Shown piece by piece: positions 48,650 to 57,433 of a stretch of 64,000 nt of DNA. Origin of the DNA: Sulfuricella sp. (GTDB lineage Bacteria > Pseudomonadota > Gammaproteobacteria > Burkholderiales > Sulfuricellaceae); contig JAQTMN010000005.1 in the NCBI GenBank assembly GCA_028714315.1, forward strand, positions 1 through 64,000. Direction: 5' to 3'. Both the position numbers and the translations under genes were made by a program. How positions within the stretch are numbered: the first letter of the stretch is position 1; every line of letters begins with the position of its first letter. Below the pieces are notes generated by a model. That model did no database searches and was not told the DNA's origin. It worked only from the letters and a program-made list of their open reading frames with translations.

Positions 48650-48850
48650 TCAGCCGCCGCCGACGGCGACCACAATTTCCAGCTTGTCGCCATCGGCCAG
48701 CTGCGTTTCGCCGAACTGGCTGCGCGGCACGATCTCGCCGTTTCTCTCCACCGCCACGCGTTTTCCGGTCAGGCTCAGGGTTTCCAGGAGTTGCGCGAGG
48801 CTGGGAGAATGCTCGAAGCTGTGGGAGGTGCCGTTGACGGTGAGCTGCAT
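48650..48850 (-). CDS. thiS: Sulfur carrier protein ThiS
   Basis: The 66-residue protein MQLTVNGTSHSFEHSPSLAQLLETLSLTGKRVAVERNGEIVPRSQFGETQLADGDKLEIVVAVGGG has the ubiquitin fold pattern and the essential C-terminal Gly-Gly that is thiocarboxylated. It passes sulfur to ThiG. The start at 48850 gives family length. The order thiS-thiG matches many betaproteobacteria; thiO, thiE and thiF are not here. Confidence 0.94.
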   Translation of the reverse strand: MQLTVNGTSHSFEHSPSLAQLLETLSLTGKRVAVERNGEIVPRSQFGETQLADGDKLEIVVAVGGG

Positions 48851-48929
48851 TGCCTTCAATAAAACCGCAAAATAAAGTATCATCGCATTTTACCATGTGG
48901 CTGTTGCCCAATGGTAGGATCAAGTCAAA

Positions 48930-49003
48930 GCGGGCGTCGTATAATGGTAATACCCTAGCTTCCCAAGCTAGAGCCGTGGGTTCGATTCCCATCGCCCGCT
49001 CCA
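48930..49003 (+). tRNA. tRNA-Gly(CCC)
   Basis: A 7 bp acceptor stem (GCGGGCG/CGCCCGC), a D arm with AATGGTAA and an anticodon stem CTAGC/GCTAG enclosing loop TTCCCAA give anticodon CCC. The T arm is GTGGG-TTCGATT-CCCAT type and the 3' CCA is encoded. It reads GGG glycine codons. Its 3' end is a known kind of integration site for integrative elements, and the region beyond it looks accessory. Confidence 0.95.
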
Positions 49004-49427
49004 CTTCGACTTTCCAAGGACTTCCACCGAAATCCAAAGAGTGTTGTAAGTCGCTGATACAGTTATTGTTTTTATCATTTTCTCGATCCAGCGAAATCCA
49101 CTGACAGCCGGTCTCGACCGGTACATTTAGTGCCAATGCGTCGGCGGGTTTGTTCCATCGCCACTCCCCCGTGTAGTGAATGACGTTGATGCTGCGGCGC
49201 ACCCACTCAGGCGCAGCAGAGAAAGAAAACTCCCGTACGACCGGATTGATGGCGCAACGCCGTCCCAGTCATTGAGCCCGAAGCCGCCTTAGGATTCTCA
49301 ACAGACCCCAATTTTTAGTTAAACGCCCCACTGGGAACATTTATTGCCCCCCCCGTGGCGCCGACTGATATAATCGTCCCAACAGAACTCCGTATCCGAC
49401 ATTAAGAATCCCTTGGGAGCGATTAGC
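49004..49427. other. Gene-free stretch between tRNA-Gly and hipBA
   Basis: The stretch is AT-richer than its neighbours. On the minus strand a frame reads MRRSINVIHYTGEWRWNKP...DLQHSLDFGG, but it then runs through the tRNA, so I do not call it a gene; it might be a decayed fragment. CGAAATCCA occurs twice. Near the right end is the hipBA promoter (49366-49374). No second copy of the tRNA 3' end was found. Confidence 0.55.
49366..49374 (+). promoter_or_regulatory. Extended -10 promoter of hipBA
   Basis: TGATATAAT is a perfect extended -10 (TGnTATAAT). A weak -35 TTGCCC lies 19 bases upstream after a run of eight C. It is 54 bases before the hipB ATG. Confidence 0.65.
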
Positions 49428-49754
49428 ATGGAATCCCCGATCCCCCTGCCTGTCGAGCGCGCCATCCACAAGCTCGGCAGCGACATTTCGCTGGCGCGCC
49501 GCCGCCGCCATATCTCGCAGGCTTCGCTGGCCGAGCGCATGGGCGCATCCCTTTCCACCGTGCGCCGCATGGAGAAAGGTGACGTGCGCGTGCCCATCCA
49601 CTTCTTCGCCCGTGCACTGCACGTCTTCGGCGAAATCCAGGCGCTGGAGCATCTGTTGGACACTTCTCGTGACGAGATCGGCCTGACGCTGATGGACGAG
49701 CGTTTGCCCAAGCGCGTGCGCAGCAAGCCAGGCGGCACCTCGGGAGCGCTCTGA
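49428..49754 (+). CDS. hipB: HipB-type helix-turn-helix antitoxin
   Basis: The 108-residue protein has an XRE helix-turn-helix: ISLARRRRHISQASLAERMGASLSTVRRMEKGDVRVPIHFFARALHVFG. A basic tail (LPKRVRSKPGGTSGAL) follows. HipB represses its operon and inhibits HipA. GGGAG precedes the ATG; a TTG at 49413 would add five residues. Its TGA overlaps the hipA ATG by one base. Confidence 0.9.
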   Translation: MESPIPLPVERAIHKLGSDISLARRRRHISQASLAERMGASLSTVRRMEKGDVRVPIHFFARALHVFGEIQALEHLLDTSRDEIGLTLMDERLPKRVRSKPGGTSGAL

Positions 49755-51058
49755 TGGCCGCCGTCGCCCAGATCCGCCGGCAGGTCCAGTTGTGCATCGG
49801 CAAGGCTGGCCTGCCGGTCGGCTCGCTCATCTATGTCCGCCAGGGCCAGCGCGAGAACTGCGCCTTCGCCTATGACGCGGCCTGGCTGGCCAATCCGGCG
49901 TGCTTCAACGTGTCGGCCGACCTGCAGTTGATGTCGGGCCACCAGCCGCACAAGGCTGCATCGCCCCATGATTCCGTGTTCCATGGTGCGATCGCGGATA
50001 CCGCGCCGGATGCCTGGGGCCGACGCATCATCGCCCGCGACCATGCCAAGCGCCGTAGGGCCGATCCGGAACGGCCGGCCCTTACCGAGCTGGACTACCT
50101 GCTGGCGGTCGACGACTTTAGCCGCGTCGGTGCACTGCGCCTGCGCGATGCAGATGGGACTTGGCACAGGACGGTCGCGAAAGGCCGGCGTAACACGCCG
50201 CCGTTGATCGAGCTGGAGCACATCTACCAGGCTAGCCGTGCCGTCGAACGCGGGCAGGAATCGGCTGAGGATTTGCGCTACCTGCAAGGCAAGGGCACGT
50301 CGCTCGGCGGGCTGCGACCCAAGTGCACGATGGTGGACGAGGACGGATGGCTGGCCATCGGCAAGTTTCCGAGCGTGGGCGACACCCGCAGCGTCACGCG
50401 CGGCGAGATACTGGCCCTGAAGCTGGCGGCGCAGGCGGGCATCGATGCCGCGCCCGCGCGCATCGTCTTGCTGGGTGACAGGGGAAACGAGGCGCCGGTA
50501 GCGGTCATCCGCCGGTTCGACCGCGATAGCGAAGACGGCCGCATTCCCTACCAGTCGGCTGCATCGCTGCTGCAGGCCTCGCGCGAGGAGGATCGCAGCT
50601 ACACAGAGATCGCAGACGCCATCCGCTCCCACAGCCACGCGCCTACCGAGGATGTACGCCAGCTTTGGCGCCGCCTGGTGCTCAACCTGCTGATCACCAA
50701 CGTGGACGATCACCTGCAGAACCACGGATTCCTGCACGTGGAGCACGGGCTCTGGCGCCTTGCGCCTGCCTTCGACATCAATCCTTTCCCGGACAAGGAC
50801 AGGGAGTCCAAGACCTGGCTGAGCGAGCAAGATGGGCCGATCACTGACGTGCAGATGCTGCTGGCCCGCGCATCGTATTTCGCGCTGGACGAGGCACAAG
50901 CCATGGCCGTGCTGGGTGAAGTGCATGCCGCGGTATCGAGCTGGCGCCAAGTCGCGCTCAGCCCGGAGGTCGGATTGCGCGCGGTCGAGCTGGATGACTT
51001 CGCGCCCGCCTTCGAGCATGAGCAGATGGATGCCGCCGCCGCGCTTCTCGGGCGGTGA
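49754..51058 (+). CDS. hipA: HipA-type Ser/Thr kinase toxin
   Basis: The 434-residue protein has an N-terminal Couple_hipA domain (VGSLIYVRQGQRENCAFAYDAAWL). The kinase domain follows: Gly-rich GKGTSLGGLRPKC (with the Ser of the autophosphorylation loop), WLAIGKFPS (Lys), catalytic LLITNVDDHLQNHGFL and APAFDINPFP (metal Asp). HipA phosphorylates glutamyl-tRNA synthetase or other synthetases and causes dormancy. Motifs are intact. It overlaps hipB and is followed by a broken DUF3800 gene. Confidence 0.92.
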   Translation: MAAVAQIRRQVQLCIGKAGLPVGSLIYVRQGQRENCAFAYDAAWLANPACFNVSADLQLMSGHQPHKAASPHDSVFHGAIADTAPDAWGRRIIARDHAKRRRADPERPALTELDYLLAVDDFSRVGALRLRDADGTWHRTVAKGRRNTPPLIELEHIYQASRAVERGQESAEDLRYLQGKGTSLGGLRPKCTMVDEDGWLAIGKFPSVGDTRSVTRGEILALKLAAQAGIDAAPARIVLLGDRGNEAPVAVIRRFDRDSEDGRIPYQSAASLLQASREEDRSYTEIADAIRSHSHAPTEDVRQLWRRLVLNLLITNVDDHLQNHGFLHVEHGLWRLAPAFDINPFPDKDRESKTWLSEQDGPITDVQMLLARASYFALDEAQAMAVLGEVHAAVSSWRQVALSPEVGLRAVELDDFAPAFEHEQMDAAAALLGR

Positions 51059-51076
51059 CGCAAGCGAGTGACGGAC

Positions 51077-51464
51077 ATGGATTGCTTTCACATCGACGAG
51101 AGTGGCTATACGGGGTTCGACCTGCTCAACGCGGAGCAGCGCTTTCAAGGCGCCACGGCGGTGGCCATCAGCGATGAAGAAGTTGCACGGCTGATCCAAG
51201 CGTACTTCCCTAACCCGCAGGCGCCCGAACTCAAGTACCACGCCCTCGCGCGCAGGCCGGGTTACCGGCAGCCACTATTGGACTTGCAGCGCGCCGTGCT
51301 GTCCCAGCGCAGGTGCGTTACCTACGTCTGCGACAAGCGCTTTTTTGCTGATCCTCATGTTCCTGGACTACGCCGTCGAACCGTTCTACTACGAGCGCGG
51401 CACTTCGCCGAAAACCCGGTCTTGCATTGTAGCCAACCGGCGGACACCGTTTGACTATGCTTAA
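51077..51464 (+). pseudogene. DUF3800 protein, frameshifted and truncated
   Basis: The start MDCFHIDESGYTGFDLLNAEQRFQGATAVAIS is the DUF3800 N-terminus (DESG motif). At TTTTTT (51340-51345) the frame is lost. In the next frame LLILMFLDYAVEPFYYERG continues the domain for about 20 residues. The likeness then ends and the frame stops at 51464, far short of the usual 230-400 residues. One extra T explains the first defect. DUF3800 proteins have an RNase H-like acidic core and often occur on mobile or defence islands. Confidence 0.78.
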
Positions 51465-51537
51465 CGTAACAATCGCAAACGCCGCGCGGGGCGAGTTGCC
51501 GTTCCATGGCCCCGGCGTCAGGTTTGGTCAGGATTTT

Positions 51538-51597
51538 GTCGTTCCCGCGCAGGCGGGAATCCAGTATCTTTAGTAACTTAATGGATTCCCGCCTTTG
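51538..51597. repeat. GTCGTTCCCGCGCAGGCGGGAATCCA family repeat, copy 2
   Basis: GTTCCCGCGCAGGCGGGAA forms one hairpin. TGGATTCCCGCCTTTG follows after CAGTATCTTTAGTAACTTAA, corresponding to the right arm at 40410-40430 but cut short. It marks the right edge of the hipBA/DUF3800 island. Confidence 0.82.
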
Positions 51598-51613
51598 ACC
51601 TTGGAGCCGCCCC

Positions 51614-53632
51614 ATGAACAAATACGTCAAATATGGCCTGATCTCCCTGGGAGCACTGCTGGCCGTGCTGGCGGCGCTGGCCGCCTACATCGCCGCGACC
51701 TTCGACCCCAACGCCTACAAGCCGCTGATCGTCAAGCTGGTGCAGGAGAAAAAACAGCGCACGCTGAAGATCGACGGCGACATCAAGCTCACCTTCTACC
51801 CCAAGCTGGGCGCCGACCTCGGCAAGATATCCCTGAGCGGACACGATAGCCCGGAGGAGTTTGCCGCGGTGGACAGCGCGCGGGTTTCGCTGGCCTTGCT
51901 GCCGCTTTTGCACCATGACCTGGTGGTGGACCAGGTGCACGTCCAGGGCCTGCACGCCAAGCTGGTGCGCTACAAGGACGGCACCACCAGCATCGACGAC
52001 CTGCTGTCCAAGGACGAAAAAGAGCAGAAGCAATTCAAGTTCGACATCGAGAGCATCGACGTCTCCGACACCGTGCTGACGGTGGACGACCAGAAGGCGG
52101 GGCGGACCATCGCGGTCAGCGGCCTCGCCCTGAAAACCGGCCGGCTCGCCGACGGCAAACCCAGCGACATCGACCTCAAGCTCAAGCTGCAAGCCGACAA
52201 ACCCAAGGTGAATGCCGACGTGAAGCTGTCGGCCAGCCTGCTGTTCGAGATGGAAGCGAAGCACTTTCGGCTGGACAAGCTGGACGCCGAGGTCAAGGGC
52301 GAAGTGGACGGCATCTCCAACCTGGCGGCCGGACTCAAGGGCAACGTCGATTACAACGGCACGGCCCAATCCCTCAGCGCGGACAAGCTGGCGCTGGAAG
52401 CCAGCGGCAAACAGGGCGAGACCGAATTCAAGGCCGAGCTGAACGCCACGCTTGCCGGCAGCCCCGACGTGATGGACCTGCGCGGGATAAAAGCCAGCCT
52501 GGCGGCGACGAGCCCCGCCACGGCAGGAAAGAAACTGAGTGCGGACCTGACCGGCACGGCGCACATCGACCTCAAGGCGCAAAACGTCGCGGCGAACATC
52601 GCCACCAAGCTCGACCAGAGCGACATCAAGGCCCGCCTCGGCATGAGCCGCTTCGATCAGCCGCATTACACCTTCGACATCGCCATCGACCGACTCGACG
52701 CCGACCGCTACATGAGCCATGGCGGCGGCGCAAAAACCGGCAAGGCCGCCGCGCCGGAAAAACCGCTGGACCTCTCCGCGCTGAAAAAGCTCGACGCCGA
52801 CGGCAGCCTGCGCATCGGGGCGTTCACGGTGGCCAACATCAAAACCAGCGACGTGCGCATGGACATCAAAGCCGGCGCCGGCAAACTGGACATCAGCCCA
52901 TTCGCGGCGAACCTCTACCAGGGCAATGCCCGCGGCTCGGCCCATGTGGACGCCAGCGGCGCCGCTCCCCAGTTCGGGCTGAAGCAAACGCTGTCCGGCA
53001 TCAGCATCGGCCCGCTGCTGAAGGACGCGCTCGACAAGAACATCCTCGACGGCAAGGGCAACGTGTCGCTCGACGTCAACACGCGCGGCGCGACCACCGC
53101 CGCCCTGAAGAAGGCCCTGCAGGGGCAGGCCCGGCTGGAACTGCGCGACGGCGCGATCAAGGGCATCGACATCGCCGCCACCCTGCGCAACGCCAAAGCC
53201 AAGCTGGGCGCGCTCAGGGGCGAACAGACACAGGCCGCGAACACCGCCGAAAAAACCGACTTCTCCGAGCTCAAGGCGAGCTTCAACATCCACAACGGCA
53301 TCGCTCACAACGACGATCTCGAGGCGAAATCGCCGCTCCTGCGCTTGGCGGGGAACGGCGACATCGACCTGGGCGAAAGCCGCATGAACTACCTCGCCAA
53401 GGCCACCGTGGCCGCCACCCTGGAAGGCCAGGGCGGCAAGGAACTGGCGGCGCTGAAAGGCGTCACCGTGCCGGTGCGCATTACCGGGCCGTTCGCCCAT
53501 CTCGGCTATTCCCTGGACTTCAACGCGCTGGCGGGCGGCGCGGTCAAGCAGAAGCTGGAAGAGAAAAAAGAAGAAGCCAAGGGCCGGGTGGAAGAGAAAT
53601 TGAAAGAAGGATTGAAGGGGCTGTTCAAGTAA
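51614..53632 (+). CDS. AsmA family protein
   Basis: The 672-residue protein has an N-terminal membrane anchor (LISLGALLAVLAALAAYIAATF). The AsmA start DPNAYKPLIVKLVQEKKQRTLKIDGDIKLTFYPKLGADLGKISLS follows, then long beta-rich stretches and the AsmA_2 C-terminal part (GQARLELRDGAIKGIDIAATLRNAK...VPVRITGPFAHLGYSLDF). A Lys/Glu-rich helix of about 35 residues ends it. AsmA-like proteins are bridge-type phospholipid carriers between membranes. It is followed by the ATP-grasp gene 70 bases away. Confidence 0.92.
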   Translation: MNKYVKYGLISLGALLAVLAALAAYIAATFDPNAYKPLIVKLVQEKKQRTLKIDGDIKLTFYPKLGADLGKISLSGHDSPEEFAAVDSARVSLALLPLLHHDLVVDQVHVQGLHAKLVRYKDGTTSIDDLLSKDEKEQKQFKFDIESIDVSDTVLTVDDQKAGRTIAVSGLALKTGRLADGKPSDIDLKLKLQADKPKVNADVKLSASLLFEMEAKHFRLDKLDAEVKGEVDGISNLAAGLKGNVDYNGTAQSLSADKLALEASGKQGETEFKAELNATLAGSPDVMDLRGIKASLAATSPATAGKKLSADLTGTAHIDLKAQNVAANIATKLDQSDIKARLGMSRFDQPHYTFDIAIDRLDADRYMSHGGGAKTGKAAAPEKPLDLSALKKLDADGSLRIGAFTVANIKTSDVRMDIKAGAGKLDISPFAANLYQGNARGSAHVDASGAAPQFGLKQTLSGISIGPLLKDALDKNILDGKGNVSLDVNTRGATTAALKKALQGQARLELRDGAIKGIDIAATLRNAKAKLGALRGEQTQAANTAEKTDFSELKASFNIHNGIAHNDDLEAKSPLLRLAGNGDIDLGESRMNYLAKATVAATLEGQGGKELAALKGVTVPVRITGPFAHLGYSLDFNALAGGAVKQKLEEKKEEAKGRVEEKLKEGLKGLFK

Positions 53633-53704
53633 CGGGGCGGCAGGATTTCCGCAAACCGAAATAGGGTAAAATGGCCTCTATTCTATTTGCGAAAAGACGC
53701 TCCC

Positions 53705-54919
53705 TTGACCGATTTTGAAGTTCCCCGCGCGCCGGAATACCTCGGCCTCGCCGCACTGCTACGCCTCAGCCTGGCGGGGGAAAACCTGACGCCGCTGTGC
53801 CAATCCCTGCTCGACAACGCCGGTCGAAACCCCAACGACGCCTGCTCCCTGATGGACGCCGCGGTGATTTTCCAGTTTCACGGCAACCCGGAAATCGCTT
53901 TGCAGCTGCAGCAGGAAGCACTCCGGCTGCAGCGCCTTTATCGCATTCCCGCCAGATTGCCGGCCAGGCTGCGCCTGCTGGCGCTGATGGCGCCCGGCGA
54001 GATCATGGCGAACGTTCCCGTCGAATGCCTGCTGGAAAACTCCGACACCGAACTCGATATTTTTTACGCAACGGGTGTCGATGACGATCTGTCGAAAATC
54101 CCGGATCACGATGTGCTTTTCGTCGCGATCGGCGAATCGGAAGCCAATCGCCCGATCCTGGAATCGTGGCTGCCGGTACTGGCCGAATGGCCGAGGCCGG
54201 TAATCAACAATCCGTTCCACATGGAGCGGGTGGCGCGCGACAGCGCCTCGCGGTTGCTCCAGTCCCTGCCCGGCATTGCGATGCCGCCCACGCTGCGCAG
54301 TGGCCGCGAGGAACTCCAGCGGGCCGCGGCGGGAAGCGGCTTTCCGGACGGCATCGGCTTTCCCGTCATCGTGCGCCCCCTCGATTCGCATGCGGGCCAT
54401 GATCTCTACAAGATCGACACGCCCGCCGAACTGTCGGACAAGCTCGCCGTGATGCCCGGCGATGAATTCTTCGTTTCCCCGTTCATCGACTATCGCAGCG
54501 GCGACGGCCTGTTCCGCAAATACCGCGTGATCCTGATCGACGGCCGGCCGTTCGCCTGCCACATGGCGATTTCCAGCCACTGGATGATCCACTATCTCAA
54601 TGCGGGCATGGCGGAAAGCGCCGACAAACGGGCCGAGGAAGCACGCTTCATGGCCGATTTCGACCAGGATTTCGCCGTCAGGCAGGGAGCGGCGCTGTCG
54701 GAAATCCATCGCCGCATCGGGCTGGACTATCTGGGCATCGACTGCGCCGAAACGGCGGATGGCCGCCTGCTGATCTTCGAAGTCGATCCCGCCATGGTCG
54801 TCCACGCGATGGACCCGGCCGATGTCTACCCCTACAAACAGGCCGCCATGCAAAAGCTTTTCGCCGCGTTCCGGGCCATGTTGGCAAAAGCGGCCGAGAG
54901 ACAGCCGGCTTCCCGGTAG
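53705..54919 (+). CDS. RimK-like ATP-grasp protein with N-terminal helical repeat part
   Basis: About 404 residues. Residues 1-100 are helical and TPR-like (ACSLMDAAVIFQFHGNPEIALQLQQEALRLQ). A central pre-ATP-grasp part (DVLFVAIGESEANRPILESWLPVL) comes next. The ATP-grasp fold is GIGFPVIVRPLDSHAGHDLYKI, FFVSPFIDYRSGDGLFRKYRVILIDGRPFACHMAIS and DYLGIDCAETADGRLLIFEVDPAMVVHAM (metal Asp/Glu). Such enzymes ligate an acyl-phosphate to an amine. The start is uncertain: there is no ATG, and TTG 53705 (or TTG 53687) is used. It is 7 bases upstream of the SerC-like gene, so the two probably work together. Confidence 0.85.
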   Translation: MTDFEVPRAPEYLGLAALLRLSLAGENLTPLCQSLLDNAGRNPNDACSLMDAAVIFQFHGNPEIALQLQQEALRLQRLYRIPARLPARLRLLALMAPGEIMANVPVECLLENSDTELDIFYATGVDDDLSKIPDHDVLFVAIGESEANRPILESWLPVLAEWPRPVINNPFHMERVARDSASRLLQSLPGIAMPPTLRSGREELQRAAAGSGFPDGIGFPVIVRPLDSHAGHDLYKIDTPAELSDKLAVMPGDEFFVSPFIDYRSGDGLFRKYRVILIDGRPFACHMAISSHWMIHYLNAGMAESADKRAEEARFMADFDQDFAVRQGAALSEIHRRIGLDYLGIDCAETADGRLLIFEVDPAMVVHAMDPADVYPYKQAAMQKLFAAFRAMLAKAAERQPASR

Positions 54920-54926
54920 GCGATCG

Positions 54927-56030
54927 ATGAACGGCCTCAACTTCTCCGGCGGACCAGGCATTTTGCCTGAAGCCGTTCTCGCCGAAACCCAGCAGGCGAT
55001 TTCCATGGTGCCGGAGGCCGGCCTTTCGATCCTGGGCATCAGCCACCGGTCGGACTGGTTCGCCGCCGCCGTGGCCGAAGCCGAACAGAACATCCGCGCA
55101 TTGCTCAAGCTTCCGGAGAGCCACGCCGTCCTGTTTTTGCAGGGCGGCGCGTCCCTCCAGTTCTCCATGATTCCGATGCTGCTCCTGCGCGGCAGCGGCA
55201 AAACCGCGGAATACCTGCGCACCGGGTACTGGAGCGCCAAGGCAATCCCGGAAGCGGCCCTCGAGGGCAAGGTGCGCGTCATCTGGGACGGCGAGGCGGA
55301 GGGGTTCCGGCGCCTGCCCGAGCCGGACGAATTATCCTGCTCCGCGGACGCGGCCTACCTTCACTACGTTTCCAACGAAACCGTCGAAGGCACGCAATTT
55401 CACGCCATTCCAGGCATCGACGGCGTACCCCGTGTGTGCGACATGTCGTCGGACTTTCTCTCGCGCCCGTTCGACCCCGAACGCTTCGACCTGATCTATG
55501 CCCACGCCCAGAAAAACCTCGGACCGGCGGGCGTCACCGTCGTCGTCATCCGGCGCGACCTGCTGGACCGGGCGCCGGCGGAGCTCCCCGCGCTGCTCGA
55601 TTACCGCAGCCATCTGGAAGCCCACTCCGTCTACAACACGCCCCCCGTATTCGCCATCTACGTCACGATGCTGGTCACGCGCTGGCTGTTGAACGAAATC
55701 GGCGGACTGGAAAACATGGCTTCGATCAACCGGCAGAAAGCCGGGAATCTGTACCAGGCGATCGACGCCAGCGACGGTTTTTACCGGGGTTGGGCGGCGC
55801 ACGGCAACCGCTCGCTGATGAACGTGGTTTTCAAGCTGAAATCGGCCGGGATGGAAGCCGATTTTCTGCAGCGCGCTGCGGCCGAAGGTTTCAGCGGGCT
55901 GGCCGGGCATCGTTCGCAGGGCGGCATCAGGGCCTCGATCTACAATGCCATGCCCCCCCAAGCCGTCAGGCTGCTCTGTGCGTTCATGGAAGATTTCGCG
56001 CGCAGCTACGGCAGTAGCCAGTCATCTTGA
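54927..56030 (+). CDS. SerC-like PLP-dependent aminotransferase (class V)
   Basis: The 367-residue protein starts MNGLNFSGGPGILPEAVLAETQQAI. It has SILGISHRSDWFAAAVAEAEQNIRALL, VLFLQGGASLQFSMIPML, AEYLRTGYWSAKAI, the PLP lysine in LIYAHAQKNLGPAGVTVVVIRRDLL, and YNTPPVFAIYV. These match phosphoserine aminotransferase along the whole length, so it may be SerC. Its place directly behind an ATP-grasp ligase gene instead of pheA or aroF leaves open a specialised amino acid role. Confidence 0.85.
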   Translation: MNGLNFSGGPGILPEAVLAETQQAISMVPEAGLSILGISHRSDWFAAAVAEAEQNIRALLKLPESHAVLFLQGGASLQFSMIPMLLLRGSGKTAEYLRTGYWSAKAIPEAALEGKVRVIWDGEAEGFRRLPEPDELSCSADAAYLHYVSNETVEGTQFHAIPGIDGVPRVCDMSSDFLSRPFDPERFDLIYAHAQKNLGPAGVTVVVIRRDLLDRAPAELPALLDYRSHLEAHSVYNTPPVFAIYVTMLVTRWLLNEIGGLENMASINRQKAGNLYQAIDASDGFYRGWAAHGNRSLMNVVFKLKSAGMEADFLQRAAAEGFSGLAGHRSQGGIRASIYNAMPPQAVRLLCAFMEDFARSYGSSQSS

Positions 56031-56046
56031 TTCGCAGCGATCTGTC

Positions 56047-56089
56047 GGTCAGGCTTTAGCCTGACATGTACGGCTAAAGCCGTACCCAC
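56047..56089. repeat. GGTCAGGCTTTAGCCTGAC family repeat, copy 3
   Basis: GTCAGGCTTTAGCCTGAC followed by TACGGCTAAAGCCGTACCCAC, nearly identical to 2771-2816. It sits between the convergent SerC-like and CapK-like genes, where the two hairpins could end transcription from both sides. Confidence 0.9.
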
Positions 56090-56140
56090 CACAGCTCACG
56101 CACCCGTCATTTTGCCTTGACTGGCTGCCAAAGCCTGTCG

Positions 56141-57433
56141 TCAGACGGGGTTGCTGATCACGAACCGGTGCTTGCCGGAAACCGTGCGCTTGATCTCGTC
56201 CACGTACACCACTTCCAGCACCATCCCGGCATCGACCTCGCGGCGGATTCTTTCGCCGAGCGCGCCCAGCGTTTCGGCGGGCAATCCGCCCGGCGCGACC
56301 AGGTTCAAGGTGATCTTGTCCGCTTCGCGCTGGACGAACTGGTATTGGCCGATGCCTTCCAGCCCATCCAGCAGATGAATGAAATACGAAGGATAAAAGC
56401 GTTTGCCGCTGCGGGTGCGAATCAAGTCGTTGCTGCGGCAAAGGCCGATTTCCATCAGCGGGAACGGCGAGCCGCAGGCGCAGTCGCCCTCCTTCAGCCG
56501 GCCCGAATCGCCGATGTCGTAGCGGATGAAAGGCATGGCGCGGTTGGTCAGCGAGGTGACGATCAGCCGGCGTTCATGCTCGATGTCGAGCGACTCCAGG
56601 TAAACCATGTCGGTAAAGACATGCAGATTGCCGTGCCGGCATTCGCAGGCGATGTTTGGAATCTCCCGGCTGCCGTATTGGTTGAACACCTTGCAGCCGA
56701 ACGCCCGCTCCATCAACTCCCGCTGCCAGCCGTAAAGCACTTCGGCGGTGGAGAACACGCCGCGCAGCGTAGCGGGCATCGGTATTTTGTGGTCGATGAC
56801 GTAGCGGGCAAGCTCGGCCAGGATCGAGGCATAGCCCTGCAGCAGGACGGGCCGGTACGAACGGATGGTGGCGGCCCAGGCGCGCAGCTCGGCTTCGGTG
56901 TATTCATACGCGCCGATGGTCCGCTCGGCGGCGATGTAGGCGTTCACTCTCTGGCCGAAACCGGGGCCGCTTTTGATGTCCTGCCGGGCGCCCCAGAAAT
57001 TCAGGATCTTCTCGCCGGGCTTCCAGCCGGCCCACATGTAGCTTCGCGCCATGCCCGCGCGCATCAGCTCGCCCTTGAAGGCGTCGTAGTAGAAAGACAC
57101 CGGCTTGCCGGTCGATCCGCCGGTGTTGCCGATCTTCAAGGCGCTCCAGTCGAAGTCCGCGGCCACCAGCCGGTCGCGGTGCCGGATCACCTCGTCCTTG
57201 TGCAGGATGGGCAAGCTGCCCATCGCCAAGCCCTGCGCGGCAACCTCGGCATATTTTTCCCGATAGTACGGCGCGCGGTCGTAGGCATGGCGAATGATCT
57301 CGGACAAGTCGTGTTCCCGCTTGGCGAGCAGCTGCTCCCTGGTCATGGCCTGGTTGCGCAGCAGCCCGTCGAGCAGGGCGTATCTTTCGGGATGCCGGTT
57401 GCGATGCAGCCAGTTTTTCAGGCGGTAGATCAT
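56141..57433 (-). CDS. Phenylacetate-CoA ligase-like adenylating enzyme (PaaK/CapK family)
   Basis: The 430-residue protein begins MIYRLKNWLHRNRHPERYALLDGLL. It has the ATP loop IGNTGGSTGKPVSFYYD, the motif VFNQYGSREIPNIACEC (with extra Cys), RYDIGDSGRLKEGDCACGSPFPLMEI and SNDLIRTRSGKRFYPSYF. It is of the CapK subgroup found in polysaccharide and natural-product clusters, where the acid activated is usually unknown. Its start overlaps the glycosyltransferase stop by four bases (ATGA), so the two are coupled. Confidence 0.88.
   Translation of the reverse strand: MIYRLKNWLHRNRHPERYALLDGLLRNQAMTREQLLAKREHDLSEIIRHAYDRAPYYREKYAEVAAQGLAMGSLPILHKDEVIRHRDRLVAADFDWSALKIGNTGGSTGKPVSFYYDAFKGELMRAGMARSYMWAGWKPGEKILNFWGARQDIKSGPGFGQRVNAYIAAERTIGAYEYTEAELRAWAATIRSYRPVLLQGYASILAELARYVIDHKIPMPATLRGVFSTAEVLYGWQRELMERAFGCKVFNQYGSREIPNIACECRHGNLHVFTDMVYLESLDIEHERRLIVTSLTNRAMPFIRYDIGDSGRLKEGDCACGSPFPLMEIGLCRSNDLIRTRSGKRFYPSYFIHLLDGLEGIGQYQFVQREADKITLNLVAPGGLPAETLGALGERIRREVDAGMVLEVVYVDEIKRTVSGKHRFVISNPV

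Noticed and set aside
48597-49202. Minus-strand frame through the tRNA-Gly gene with the peptide AMGIEPTALAWEARV
   Set aside because: This is the well-known spurious reading of tRNA-Gly antisense; the rest also overlaps thiS in the wrong frame.
49004-49202. Decayed integrase gene next to tRNA-Gly
   Set aside because: The peptide from the minus strand (NVIHYTGEWRWNKP...) has no tyrosine-recombinase catalytic motif that I can see; left as unassigned sequence.
53671-53704. ATG at about 53671 as start of the ATP-grasp gene
   Set aside because: It is out of frame with the conserved protein; only TTG codons at 53687 and 53705 are in frame near the expected start.
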